From: Flectonema sp. DT1601
Lineage: Eukaryota > Euglenozoa > Diplonemea > Diplonemida > Diplonemidae
Assembly: GCA_964019425.1 (NCBI GenBank)
Contig: OZ025788.1
Span: forward strand, 1,488,001-1,552,000
Direction of reading: 5' to 3'
DNA length: 64,000 nucleotides
Part shown: piece after piece, positions 1-15,000 of the stretch
Position numbering within the stretch: the first letter of the stretch is position 1
How the letters are laid out: each line of letters begins with the position of its first letter
Notes under the pieces: generated by a model
Seen by the model: only the letters and a program-made list of their open reading frames with translations
Told to the model about the DNA's origin: nothing
Databases searched by the model: none
Program-made: the position numbers and the translations under genes

Positions 1-3000
1 GTTACCAACTGCTACTCTGCAATTGTTATCTTCCACGTTAACACAGGAGCAGTTACCAGCTATTCCTACTGCCACAGTGACTCAGCAGCAGATGCCTGTG
101 TTACCAACTGCTACTCTGCAATTGTTATCTTCCACGTTAACACAAGAGCAGTTACCAGCTATTCCTACTGCCACAGTGACTCAGCAGCAGATGCCTGTGT
201 TACCAACTGCTACTCTGCAATTGTTATCTTCCACGTTAACACAGGAGCAGTTACCAGCTATTCCTACTGCCACAGTGACTCAGCAGCAGATGCCTGTGTT
301 ACCAACTGCTACTCTGCAATTGTTATCTTCAACGTTAACACAGGAGCAGTTACCAGTTATTCCTACTGCCACAGTGACTCAGCAGCAGATGCCTGTGTTA
401 CCAACTGCTACTCTGCAATTGTTATCTTCCACGTTAACACAGGAGCAGTTACCAGCTATTCCTACTGCTACAGTAACTCAGCAGCAGATGCCTGTGTTAC
501 CAACTGCTACTCTGCAATTGTTATCTTCCACGTTAACACAAGAGCAGTTACCAGCTATTCCTACTGCCACAGTGACTCAGCAGCAGATGCCTGTGTTACC
601 AACTGCTACTCTGCAATTGTTATCTTCCACGTTAACACAAGAGCAGTTACCAGCTATTCCTACTGCCACGATGACTCAGCAGCAGATGCCTGTGTTACCA
701 ACTGCTACTCTGCAATTGTTATCTTCCACGTTAACACAGGAGCGGTTACCAGTTATTCCTACTGCCACAGTGACTCAGCAGCAGATGCCTGTGTTACCAA
801 CTGCTACTCTGCAATTGTTATCTTCCACGTTAACACAAGAGCAGTTACCAGCTATTCCTACTGCCACAGTGACTCAGCAGCAGATGCCTGTGTTACCAAC
901 TGCTACTCTGCAATTGTTATCTTCCACGTTAACACAGGAGCAGTTACCAGCTATTCCTACTGCCACAGTGACTCAGCAGCAGATGCCTGTGTTACCAACT
1001 GCTACTCTGCAATTGTTATCTTCCACGTTAACACAGGAGCAGTTACCAGCTATTCCTACTGCCACAGTGACTCAGCAGCAGATGCCTGTGTTGCCAACTG
1101 CTACTCTGCAATTGTTATCTTCCACGTTAACACAAGAGCAGTTACCAGCTATTCCTACTGCCACAGTGACTCAGCAGCAGATGCCTGTGTTACCAACTGC
1201 TACTCTGCAATTGTTATCTTCCACGTTAACACAGGAGCAGTTACCAGCTATTCCTACTGCCACAATGACTCAGCAGCAGATTCCTGTGTTACCAACTGCT
1301 ACTCTGCAATTGTTATCTTCCACGTTAACACAGGAGCAGTTACCAGCTATTCCTACTGCCACGATGACTCAGCAGCAGATGCCTGTGTTACCAACTGCTA
1401 CTCTGCAATTGTTATCTTCCACGTTAACACAGGAGCAGTTACCAGCTATTCCTACTGCCACAATGACTCAGCAGCAGATTCCTGTGTTACCAACTGCTAC
1501 TCTGCAATTGTTATCTTCCACGTTAACACAGGAGCAGTTACCAGCTATTCCTACTGCCACGATGACTCAGCAGCAGATGCCTGTGTTACCAACTGCTACT
1601 CTGCAATTGTTATCTTCCACGTTAACACAGGAGCAGTTACCAGCTATTCCTACTGCCACAATGACTCAGCAGCAGATTCCTGTGTTACCAACTGCTACTC
1701 TGCAATTGTTATCTTCCACGTTAACACAGGAGCAGTTACCAGCTATTCCTACTGCCACGATGACTCAGCAGCAGTTGCCTGTGTTACCAACTGCTACTCT
1801 GCAATTGTTATCTTCCACGTTAACACAGGAGCAGTTACCAGCTATTCCTACTGCCACGATGACTCAGCAGCAGTTGCCTGTGTTACCAACTGCTACTCTG
1901 CAATTGTTATCTTCCACGTTAACACAGGAGCAGTTACCATCTATTCCTACTGCTACAATGACTCAGCAGCAGATGCCTGTGTTACCAACTGCTACTCTGC
2001 AATTGTTATCTTCCACGTTAACACAGGAGCAGTTACCAGCTATTCCTACTGCCACAATGACTCAGCAGCAGATGCCTGTGTTGCCAACTGCTACTCTGCA
2101 ATTGTTATCTTCCACGTTAACACAGGAGCAGTTACCAGCTATTCCTACTGCAACAGTGACTCAGCAGCAGATGCCTGTGTTACCAACTGCTACTCTGCAA
2201 TTGTTATCTTCCACGTTAACACAGGAGCAGTTACCAGCTATTCCTACTGCCACAATGACTCAGCAGCAGATTCCTGTGTTACCAACTGCTACTCTGCAAT
2301 TGTTATCTTCCACGTTAACACAGGAGCAGTTACCAGCTATTCCTACTGCAACAGTGACTCAGCAGCAGATGCCTGTGTTACCAACTGCTACTCTGCAATT
2401 GTTATCTTCCACGTTAACACAGGAGCAGTTACCAGCTATTCCTACTGCCACAATGACTCAGCAGCAGATGCCTGTGTTACCAACTGCTACTCTGCAATTG
2501 TTATCTTCCACGTTAACACAGGAGCAGTTACCAGCTATTCCTACTGCCACAATGACTCAGCAGCAGATGCCTGTGTTACCAACTGCTACTCTGCAATTGT
2601 TATCTTCCACGTTAACACAGGAGCAGTTACCATCTATTCCTACTGCTACAATGACTCAGCAGCAGATGCCTGTGTTACCAACTGCTACTCTGCAATTGTT
2701 ATCTTCCACGTTAACACAGGAGCAGTTACCAGCTATTCCTACTGCCACAATGACTCAGCAGCAGATGCCTGTGTTGCCAACTGCTACTCTGCAATTGTTA
2801 TCTTCCACGTTAACACAGGAGCAGTTACCAGCTATTCCTACTGCCACAGTGACTCAGCAGCAGATGCCTGTGTTACCAACCGCTACTCTGCAATTGTTAT
2901 CTTCCACGTTAACACAGGAGCAGTTACCAGCTATTCCTACTGCCACGATGACTCAGCAGCAGATGCCTGTGTTACCAACCGCTACTCTGCAATTGTTATC

Positions 3001-6000
3001 TTCCACGTTAACACAGGAGCAGTTACCAGCTATTCCTACTGCCACAGTGACTCAGCAGCAGATGCCTGTGTTACCAACTGCTACTCTGCAATTGTTATCT
3101 TCCACGTTAACACAGGAGCAGTTACCAGCTATTCCTACTGCCACAGTGACTCAGCAGCAGATGCCTGTGTTACCAACTGGTACTCTGCAATTGTTATCTT
3201 CCACGTTAACACAGGAGCAGTTACCAGCTATTCCTACTGCCACAGTGACTCAGCAGCAGATGCCTGTGTTACCAACTGCTACTCTGCAATTGTTATCTTC
3301 CACGTTAACACAGGAGCAGTTACCAGCTATTCCTACTGCCACAGTGACTCAGCAGCAGTTGCCTGTGTTAGCAACTGCTACTCTGCAATTGTTATCTTCC
3401 ACGTTAACACAGGAGCAGTTACCAGCTATTCCTACTGCCACAGTGACTCAGCAGCAGTTGCCTGTGTTACCAACTGCTACTCTGCAATTGTTATCTTCCA
3501 CGTTAACACAGGAGCAGTTACCAGCTATTCCTACTGCTACAATGACTCAGCAGCAGATGCCTGTGTTACCAACTGCTACTCTGCAATTGTTATCTTCCAC
3601 GTTAACACAGGAGCAGTTACCAGCTATTCCTACTGCCACAATGACTCAGCAGCAGATGCCTGTGTTACCAACTGCTACTCTGCAATTGTTATCTTCCACG
3701 TTAACACAGGAGCAGTTACCATCTATTCCTACTGCTACAATGACTCAGCAGCAGATGCCTGTGTTACCAACTGCTACTCTGCAATTGTTATCTTCCACGT
3801 TAACACAGGAGCAGTTACCAGCTATTCCTACTGCCACAGTGACTCAGCAGCAGATGCCTGTGTTACCAACTGCTACTCTGCAATTGTTATCTTCCACGTT
3901 AACACAGGAGCAGTTACCAGCTATTCCTACTGCCACAGTGACTCAGCAGCAGATGCCTGTGTTACCAACTGGTACTCTGCAATTGTTATCTTCCACGTTA
4001 ACACAGGAGCAGTTACCAGCTATTCCTACTGCCACAGTGACTCAGCAGCAGATGCCTGTGTTACCAACTGCTACTCTGCAATTGTTATCTTCCACGTTAA
4101 CACAGGAGCAGTTACCAGCTATTCCTACTGCCACAATGACTCAGCAGCAGATGCCTGTGTTACCAACTGCTACTCTGCAATTGTTATCTTCCACGTTAAC
4201 ACAGGAGCAGTTACCAGCTATTCCTACTGCCACAGTGACTCAGCAGCAGATGCCTGTGTTACCAACTGCTACTCTGCAATTGTTATCTTCCACGTTAACA
4301 CAGGAGCAGTTACCAGCTATTCCTACTGCCACAATGACTCAGCAGCAGATGCCTGTGTTACCAACTGCTACTCTGCAATTGTTATCTTCCACGTTAACAC
4401 AGGAGCAGTTACCAGCTATTCCTACTGCCACAGTGACTCAGCAGCAGTTGCCTGTGTTACCAACCGCTACTCTGCAATTGTTATCTTCCACGTTAACACA
4501 GGAGCAGTTACCAGCTATTCCTACTGCCACAGTGACTCAGCAGCAGATGCCTGTGTTACCAACTGCTACTCTGCAATTGTTATCTTCCACGTTAACACAG
4601 GAGCAGTTACCAGCTATTCCTACTGCCACAGTGACTCAGCAGCAGATGCCTGTGTTACCAACTGCTACTCTGCAATTGTTATCTTCCACGTTAACACAGG
4701 AGCAGTTACCAGCTATTCCTACTGCCACAGTGACTCAGCAGCAGATGCCTGTGTTACCAACTGCTACTCTGCAATTGTTATCTTCCACGTTAACACAGGA
4801 GCAGTTACCAGCTATTCCTACTGCCACAATGACTCAGCAGCAGATGCCTGTGTTACCAACTGCTACTCTGCAATTGTTATCTTCCACGTTAACACAAGAT
4901 CAGTTACCAGCTATTCCTACTGCCACAATGACTCAGCAGCAGATGCCAGTGTTACCAACTGCTACTCTGCAATTGTCATCTTCCACGTTAACACAGGAGC
5001 AGTTACCAGCTATTCCTACTGCCACAATGACTCAGCAGCAGATGCCAGTGTTACCAACTGCTACTCTGCAATTGTTATCTTCCACGTTAACACAGGAGCA
5101 GTTACCAGCTATTCCTACTGCCACAGTGACTCAGCAGCAGATGCCTGTGTTACCAACTGCTACTCTGCAATTGTTATCTTCCACGTTAACACAGGCGCAG
5201 TTACCAGCTATTCCTACTGCCACAGTGACTCAGCAGCAGATGCCTGTGTTACCAACTGCTACTCTGCAATTGTTATCTTCCACGTTAACACAGGAGCAGT
5301 TACCAGCTATTCCTACTGCCACAGTGACTCAGCAGCAGATGCCTGTGTTACCAACTGCTACTCTGCAATTGTTATCTTCCACGTTAACACAGGCGCAGTT
5401 ACCAGCTATTCCTACTGCCACAGTGACTCAGCAGCAGTTGCCTGTGTTACCAACTGCTACTCTGCAATTGTTATCTTCCACGTTAACACAGGAGCAGTTA
5501 CCAGCTATTCCTACTGCCACAGTGACTCAGCAGCAGATGCCTGTGTTACCAACTGCTACTCTGCAATTGTTATCTTCCACGTTAACACAGGAGCAGTTAC
5601 CAGCTATTCCTACTGCCACAATGACTCAGCAGCAGATGCCTGTGTTACCAACTGCTACTCTGCAATTGTTATCTTCAACGTTAACACAGGAGCAGTTCCC
5701 AGCTATTCCTACTGCCACAGTGACTCAGCAGCAGTTGCCTGTGTTACCAACTGCTACTCTGCAATTGTTATCTTCCACGTTAACACAGGAGCAGTTACCA
5801 GCTATTCCTACTGCCACAATGACTCAGCAGCAGATGCCTGTGTTACCAACTGCTACTCTGCAATTGTTATCTTCCACGTTAACACAGGAGCAGTTACCAG
5901 CTATTCCTACTGCCACAGTGACTCAGCAGCAGTTGCCTGTGTTACCAACTGCTACTCTGCAATTGTTATCTTCCACGTTAACACAGGAGCAGTTACCAGC

Positions 6001-9000
6001 TATTCCTACTGCCACAGTGACTCAGCAGCAGTTGCCTGTGTTGCCAACTGCTACTCTGCAATTGTTATCTTCCACGTTAACACAGGAGCAGTTACCAGCT
6101 ATTCCTACTGCCACAATGACTCAGCAGCAGATGCCTGTGTTACCAACTGCTACTCTGCAATTGTTATCTTCCACGTTAACACAGGAGCAGTTACCAGCTA
6201 TTCCTACTGCCACAGTGACTCAGCAGCAGATGCCTGTGTTTCCAACTGCTACTCTGCAATTGTTATCTTCCACGTTAACACAGGAGCAGTTACCAGCTAT
6301 TCCTACTGCAACAGTGACTCAGCAGCAGATGCCTTTGTTACCAACTGCTACTCTGCAATTGTTATCTTCCACGTTAACACAGGAGCAGTTACCAGCTATT
6401 CCTACTGCCACAGTGACTCAGCAGCAGATGCCTGTGTTTCCAACTGCTACTCTGCAATTGTTATCTTCCACGTTAACACAGGAGCAGTTACCAGCTATTC
6501 CTACTGCCACAGTGACTCAGCAGCAGATGCCTGTGTTACCAACTGCTACTCTGCAATTGTTATCTTCCACGTTAACACAGGAGCAGTTACCAGCTATTCC
6601 TACTGCTACAGTGACTCAGCAGCAGATGCCTGTGTTACCAACTGCTACTCTGCAATTGTTATCTTCCACGTTAACACAGGAGCAGTTACCAGCTATTCCT
6701 ACTGCCACAGTGACTCAGCAGCAGATGCCTGTGTTACCAACTGCTACTCTGCAATTGTTATCTTCCACGTTAACACAAGAGCAGTTACCAGCTATTCCTA
6801 CTGCCACAGTGACTCAGCAGCAGATGCCTGTGTTACCAACTGCTACTCTGCAATTGTTATCTTCCACGTTAACACAGGAGCAGTTACCAGCTATTCCTAC
6901 TGCCACGATGACTCAGCAGCAGATGCCTGTGTTACCAACTGCTACTCTGCAATTGTTATCTTCCACGTTAACACAAGAGCAGTTACCAGCTATTCCTACT
7001 GCCACAGTGACTCAGCAGCAGATGCCTGTGTTACCAACTGCTACTCTGCAATTGTTATCTTCCACGTTAACACAGGAGCAGTTACCAGCTATTCCTACTG
7101 CCACGATGACTCAGCAGCAGTTGCCTGTGTTACCAACTGCTACTCTGCAATTGTTATCTTCCACGTTAACACAAGAGCAGTTACCAGCTATTCCTACTGC
7201 CACGATGACTCAGCAGCAGTTGCCTGTGTTACCAACTGCTACTCTGCAATTGTTATCTTCCACGTTAACACAGGAGCAGTTACCAGCTATTCCTACTGCT
7301 ACAGTGACTCAGCAGCAGATGCCTGTGTTACCAACTGCTACTCTGCAATTGTTATCTTCCACGTTAACACAGGAGCAGTTACCAGCTATTCCTACTGCCA
7401 CAGTGACTCAGCAGCAGATGCCTGTGTTACCAACTGCTACTCTGCAATTGTTATCTTCCACGTTAACACAGGAGCAGTTACCAGCTATTCCTACTGCAAC
7501 AGTGACTCAGCAGCAGATGCCTGTGTTACCAACTGCTACTCTGCAATTGTTATCTTCCACGTTAACACAGGAGCAGTTACCAGCTATTCCTACTGCTACA
7601 GTGACTCAGCAGCAGATGCCTGTGTTACCAACTGCTACTCTGCAATTGTTATCTTCCACGTTAACACAGGAGCAGTTACCAGCTATTCCTACTGCCACGA
7701 TGACTCAGCAGCAGTTGCCTGTGTTACCAACTGCTACTCTGCAATTGTTATCTTCCACGTTAACACAAGAGCAGTTACCAGCTATTCCTACTGCCACAGT
7801 GACTCAGCAGCAGATGCCTGTGTTACCAACTGCTACTCTGCAATTGTTATCTTCCACGTTAACACAAGAGCAGTTACCAGCTATTCCTACTGCCACAGTG
7901 ACTCAGCAGCAGATGCCTGTGTTACCAACTGCTACTCTGCAATTGTTATCTTCCACGTTAACACAGGAGCAGTTACCAGCTATTCCTACTGCCACAGTGA
8001 CTCAGCAGCAGTTGCCTGTGTTAGCAACTGCTACTCTGCAATTGTTATCTTCCACGTTAACACAGGAGCAGTTACCAGCTATTCCTACTGCCACAGTGAC
8101 TCAGCAGCAGTTGCCTGTGTTACCAACTGCTACTCTGCAATTGTTATCTTCCACGTTAACACAGGAGCAGTTACCAGCTATTCCTACTGCTACAGTGACT
8201 CAGCAGCAGATGCCTGTGTTACCAACTGCTACTCTGCAATTGTTATCTTCCACGTTAACACAGGAGCAGTTACCAGCTATTCCTACTGCAACAGTGACTC
8301 AGCAGCAGATGCCTGTGTTAGCAACTGCTACTCTGCAATTGTTATCTTCCACGTTAACACAGGAGCAGTTACCAGCTATTCCTACTGCCACAGTGACTCA
8401 GCAGCAGTTGCCTGTGTTACCAACTGCTACTCTGCAATTGTTATCTTCCACGTTAACACAGGAGCAGTTACCAGCTATTCCTACTGCTACAGTGACTCAG
8501 CAGCAGATGCCTGTGTTACCAACTGCTACTCTGCAATTGTTATCTTCCACGTTAACACAGGAGCAGTTACCAGCTATTCCTACTGCCACGATGACTCAGC
8601 AGCAGATGCCTGTGTTACCAACTGCTACTCTTCAATTGTCATCTTCCACGTTAACACAGGAGCAGTTACCAGCTATTCCTACTGCCACAGTGACTCAGCA
8701 GCAGTTGCCTGTGTTACCAACTGCTACTCTGCAATTGTTATCTTCCACGTTAACACAGGAGCAGTTACCAGCTATTCCTACTGCCACAGTGACTCAGCAG
8801 CAGTTGCCTGTGTTACCAACTGCTACTCTGCAATTGTTATCTTCCACGTTAACACAGGAGCAGTTACCAGCTATTCCTACTGCAACAGTGACTCAGCAGC
8901 AGATGCCTGTGTTACCAACTGCTACTCTGCAATTGTTATCTTCCACGTTAACACAGGAGCAGTTACCAGCTATTCCTACTGCCACAATGACTCAGCAGCA

Positions 9001-12000
9001 GATGCCTGTGTTACCAACTGCTACTCTTCAATTGTCATCTTCCACGTTAACACAGGAGCAGTTACCAGCTATTCCTACTGCCACAGTGACTCAGCAGCAG
9101 TTGCCTGTGTTACCAACTGCTACTCTGCAATTGTTATCTTCCACGTTAACACAGGAGCAGTTACCAGCTATTCCTACTGCAACAGTGACTCAGCAGCAGA
9201 TGCCTGTGTTACCAACTGCTACTCTGCAATTGTTATCTTCCACGTTAACACAGGAGCAGTTACCAGCTATTCCTACTGCAACAGTGACTCAGCAGCAGAT
9301 GCCTGTGTTACCAACTGCTACTCTGCAATTGTTATCTTCCACGTTAACACAGGAGCAGTTACCAGCTATTCCTACTGCCACGATGACTCAGCAGCAGATG
9401 CCTGTGTTACCAACTGCTACTCTTCAATTGTCATCTTCCACGTTAACACAGGAGCAGTTACCAGCTATTCCTACTGCCACAGTGACTCAGCAGCAGTTGC
9501 CTGTGTTACCAACTGCTACTCTGCAATTGTTATCTTCCACGTTAACACAGGAGCAGTTACCAGCTATTCCTACTGCAACAGTGACTCAGCAGCAGATGCC
9601 TGTGTTACCAACTGCTACTCTGCAATTGTTATCTTCCACGTTAACACAGGAGCAGTTACCAGCTATTCCTACTGCCACAATGACTCAGCAGCAGATGCCT
9701 GTGTTACCAACTGCTACTCTTCAATTGTCATCTTCCACGTTAACACAGGAGCAGTTACCAGCTATTCCTACTGCCACAGTGACTCAGCAGCAGTTGCCTG
9801 TGTTACCAACTGCTACTCTGCAATTGTTATCTTCCACGTTAACACAGGAGCAGTTACCAGCTATTCCTACTGCAACAGTGACTCAGCAGCAGATGCCTGT
9901 GTTACCAACTGCTACTCTGCAATTGTTATCTTCCACGTTAACACAGGAGCAGTTACCAGCTATTCCTACTGCAACAGTGACTCAGCAGCAGATGCCTGTG
10001 TTACCAACTGCTACTCTGCAATTGTTATCTTCCACGTTAACACAGGAGCAGTTACCAGCTATTCCTACTGCCACAATGACTCAGCAGCAGATGCCTGTGT
10101 TACCAACTGCTACTCTGCAATTGTTATCTTCCACGTTAACACAGGAGCAGTTACCAGCTATTCCTACTGCCACGATGACTCAGCAGCAGATGCCTGTGTT
10201 ACCAACTGCTACTCTGCAATTGTTATCTTCCACGTTAACACAAGAGCAGTTACCAGCTATTCCTACTGCCACGATGACTCAGCAGCAGATGCCTGTGTTA
10301 CCAACTGCTACTCTGCAATTGTTATCTTCCACGTTAACACAGGAGCAGTTACCAGCTATTCCTACTGCCACAATGACTCAGCAGCAGATGCCTGTGTTAC
10401 CAACTGCTACTCTGCAATTGTTATCTTCCACGTTAACACAGGAGCAGTTACCAGCTATTCCTACTGCCACAGTGACTCAGCAGCAGATGCCTGTGTTACC
10501 AACTGCTACTCTGCAATTGTTATCTTCCACGTTAACACAGGAGCAGTTACCAGCTATTCCTACTGCCACGATGACTCAGCAGCAGATGCCTGTGTTACCA
10601 ACTACTACTCTGCAATTGTTATCTTCCACATTAACACAGGAGCAGTTACCAGCTATTCCTACTGCCACAATGACTCAGCAGCAGTTGCCTGTGTTGCCAA
10701 CTGCTACTCTGCAATTGTTATCTTCCACGTTAACACAGGAGCAGTTACCAGCTATTCCTACTGCCACAATGACTCAGCAGCAGATGCCTGTGTTACCAAC
10801 TGCTACTCTGCAATTGTTATCTTCCACGTTAACACAGGAGCAGTTACCAGCTATTCCTACTGCCACAGTGACTCAGCAGCAGTTGCCTGTGTTACCAACT
10901 GCTACTCTGCAATTGTTATCTTCCACGTTAACACAGGAGCAGTTACCAGCTATTCCTACTGCCACAGTGACTCAGCAGCAGATGCCTGTGTTACCAACTG
11001 CTACTCTGCAATTGTTATCTTCCACGTTAACACAGGAGCAGTTACCAGCTATTCCTACTGCCACGATGACTCAGCAGCAGATGCCTGTGTTACCAACTAC
11101 TACTCTGCAATTGTTATCTTCCACATTAACACAGGAGCAGTTACCAGCTATTCCTACTGCCACAATGACTCAGCAGCAGTTGCCTGTGTTGCCAACTGCT
11201 ACTCTGCAATTGTTATCTTCCACGTTAACACAGGAGCAGTTACCAGCTATTCCTACTGCCACAATGACTCAGCAGCAGATGCCTGTGTTACCAACTGCTA
11301 CTCTGCAATTGTTATCTTCCACGTTAACACAGGAGCAGTTACCAGCTATTCCTACTGCCACAGTGACTCAGCAGCAGATGCCTGTGTTACCAACTGCTAC
11401 TCTGCAATTGTTATCTTCCACGTTAACACAGGAGCAGTTACCAGCTATTCCTACTGCCACGATGACTCAGCAGCAGATGCCTGTGTTACCAACTACTACT
11501 CTGCAATTGTTATCTTCCACATTAACACAGGAGCAGTTACCAGCTATTCCTACTGCCACAATGACTCAGCAGCAGATGCCTGTGTTACCAACTACTACTC
11601 TGCAATTGTTATCTTCCACATTAACACAGGAGCAGTTACCAGCTATTCCTACTGCCACAATGACTCAGCAGCAGTTGCCTGTGTTGCCAACTGCTACTCT
11701 GCAATTGTTATCTTCCACGTTAACACAGGAGCAGTTACCAGCTATTCCTACTGCCACAATGACTCAGCAGCAGATGCCTGTGTTACCAACTGCTACTCTG
11801 CAATTGTTATCTTCCACGTTAACACAGGAGCAGTTACCAGCTATTCCTACTGCCACGATGACTCAGCAGCAGATGCCTGTGTTACCAACTACTACTCTGC
11901 AATTGTTATCTTCCACATTAACACAGGAGCAGTTACCAGCTATTCCTACTGCCACAATGACTCAGCAGCAGTTGCCTGTGTTGCCAACTGCTACTCTGCA

Positions 12001-15000
12001 ATTGTTATCTTCCACGTTAACACAGGAGCAGTTACCAGCTATTCCTACTGCCACAATGACTCAGCAGCAGATGCCTGTGTTACCAACTGCTACTCTGCAA
12101 TTGTTATCTTCCACGTTAACACAGGAGCAGTTACCAGCTATTCCTACTGCCACAGTGACTCAGCAGCAGTTGCCTGTGTTACCAACTGCTACTCTGCAAT
12201 TGTTATCTTCCACGTTAACACAGGAGCAGTTACCAGCTATTCCTACTGCCACGATGACTCAGCAGCAGATGCCTGTGTTACCAACTACTACTCTGCAATT
12301 GTTATCTTCCACATTAACACAGGAGCAGTTACCAGCTATTCCTACTGCCACAATGACTCAGCAGCAGTTGCCTGTGTTGCCAACTGCTACTCTTCAATTG
12401 TCATCTTCCACGTTAACACAGGAGCAGTTACCAGCTATTCCTACTGCCACAATGACTCAGCAGCAGTTGCCTGTGTTGCCAACTGCTACTCTGCAATTGT
12501 TATCTTCCACGTTAACACAGGAGCAGTTACCAGCTATTCCTACTGCCACAATGACTCAGCAGCAGATGCCTGTGTTACCAACTGCTACTCTGCAATTGTT
12601 ATCTTCCACGTTAACACAGGAGCAGTTACCAGCTATTCCTACTGCCACAGTGACTCAGCAGCAGATGCCTGTGTTACCAACTGCTACTCTGCAATTGTTA
12701 TCTTCCACGTTAACACAGGAGCAGTTACCAGCTATTCCTACTGCTACAGTGACTCAGCAGCAGATGCCTGTGTTACCAACTGCTACTCTGCAATTGTTAT
12801 CTTCCACGTTAACACAGGAGCAGTTACCAGCTATTCCTACTGCCACAATGACTCAGCAGCAGTTGCCTGTGTTACCAACTGCTACTCTGCAATTGTTATC
12901 TTCCACGTTAACACAGGAGCAGTTACCAGCTATTCCTACTGCCACAGTGACTCAGCAGCAGTTGCCTGTGTTACCAACTGCTACTCTGCAATTGTTATCT
13001 TCCACCTTAACACAGGAGCAGTTACCAGCTATTCCTACTGCCACAATGACTCAGCAGCAGATGCCTGTGTTACCAACTGCTACTCTGCAATTGTTATCTT
13101 CCACGTTAACACAGGAGCAGTTACCAGCTATTCCTACTGCCACAGTGACTCAGCAGCAGTTGCCTGTGTTACCAACTGCTACTCTGCAATTGTTATCTTC
13201 CACGTTAACACAGGAGCAGTTACCAGCTATTCCTACTGCTACAGTGACTCAGCAGCAGATGCCTGTGTTACCAACTGCTACTCTGCAATTGTTATCTTCC
13301 ACGTTAACACAGGAGCAGTTACCAGCTATTCCTACTGCCACAGTGACTCAGCAGCAGTTGCCTGTGTTACCAACTGCTACTCTGCAATTGTTATCTTCCA
13401 CGTTAACACAGGAGCAGTTACCAGCTATTCCTACTGCCACGATGACTCAGCAGCAGATGCCTGTGTTACCAACTACTACTCTGCAATTGTTATCTTCCAC
13501 ATTAACACAGGAGCAGTTACCAGCTATTCCTACTGCCACAATGACTCAGCAGCAGATGCCTGTGTTACCAACTGCTACTCTGCAATTGTTATCTTCCACG
13601 TTAACACAGGAGCAGTTACCAGCTATTCCTACTGCCACAGTGACTCAGCAGCAGTTGCCTGTGTTACCAACTGCTACTCTGCAATTGTTATCTTCCACGT
13701 TAACACAGGAGCAGTTACCAGCTATTCCTACTACCACGATGACTCAGCAGCAGATGCCTGTGTTACCAACTGCTACTCTGCAATTGTTATCTTCCACGTT
13801 AACACAGGAGCAGTTACCAGCTATTCCTACTGCCACAATGACTCAGCAGCAGATGCCTGTGTTACCAACTGCTACTCTGCAATTGTTATCTTCCACGTTA
13901 ACACAGGAGCAGTTACCAGCTATTCCTACTGCCACGATGACTCAGCAGCAGATGCCTGTGTTACCAACTACTACTCTGCAATTGTTATCTTCCACATTAA
14001 CACAGGAGCAGTTACCAGCTATTCCTACTGCCACAATGACTCAGCAGCAGATGCCTGTGTTACCAACTGCTACTCTGCAATTGTTATCTTCCACGTTAAC
14101 ACAGGAGCAGTTACCAGCTATTCCTACTGCCACAGTGACTCAGCAGCAGATGCCTGTGTTACCAACTGCTACTCTGCAATTGTTATCTTCCACGTTAACA
14201 CAGGAGCAGTTACCAGCTATTCCTACTGCCACAATGACTCAGCAGCAGATGCCTGTGTTACCAACTGCTACTCTGCAATTGTTATCTTCCACGTTAACAC
14301 AGGAGCAGTTACCAGCTATTCCTACTGCCACAGTGACTCAGCAGCAGTTGCCTGTGTTACCAACTGCTACTCTGCAATTGTTATCTTCCACGTTAACACA
14401 GGAGCAGTTACCAGCTATTCCTACTGCCACGATGACTCAGCAGCAGATGCCTGAGTTACCAACTGCTACTCTGCAATTGTTATCTTCCACGTTAACACAG
14501 GAGCAGTTACCAGCTATTCCTACTGCCACAATGACTCAGCAGCAGATGCCTGTGTTACCAACTGCTACTCTGCAATTGTTATCTTCCACGTTAACACAGG
14601 AGCAGTTACCAGCTATTCCTACTGCCACAGTGACTCAGCAGCAGATGCCTGTGTTACCAACTGCTACTCTGCAATTGTTATCTTCCACGTTAACACAGGA
14701 GCAGTTACCAGCTATTCCTACTGCCACGATGACTCAGCAGCAGATGCCTGTGTTACCAACTGCTACTCTGCAATTGTTATCTTCCACGTTAACACAGGAG
14801 CAGTTACCAGCTATTCCTACTGCCACAGTGACTCAGCAGCAGTTGCCTGTGTTACCAACTGCTACTCTGCAATTGTTATCTTCCACGTTAACACAGGAGC
14901 AGTTCCCAGCTATTCCTACTGCCACAGTGACTCAGCAGCAGTTGCCTGTGTTACCAACTGCTACTCTGCAATTGTTATCTTCCACGTTAACACAGGAGCA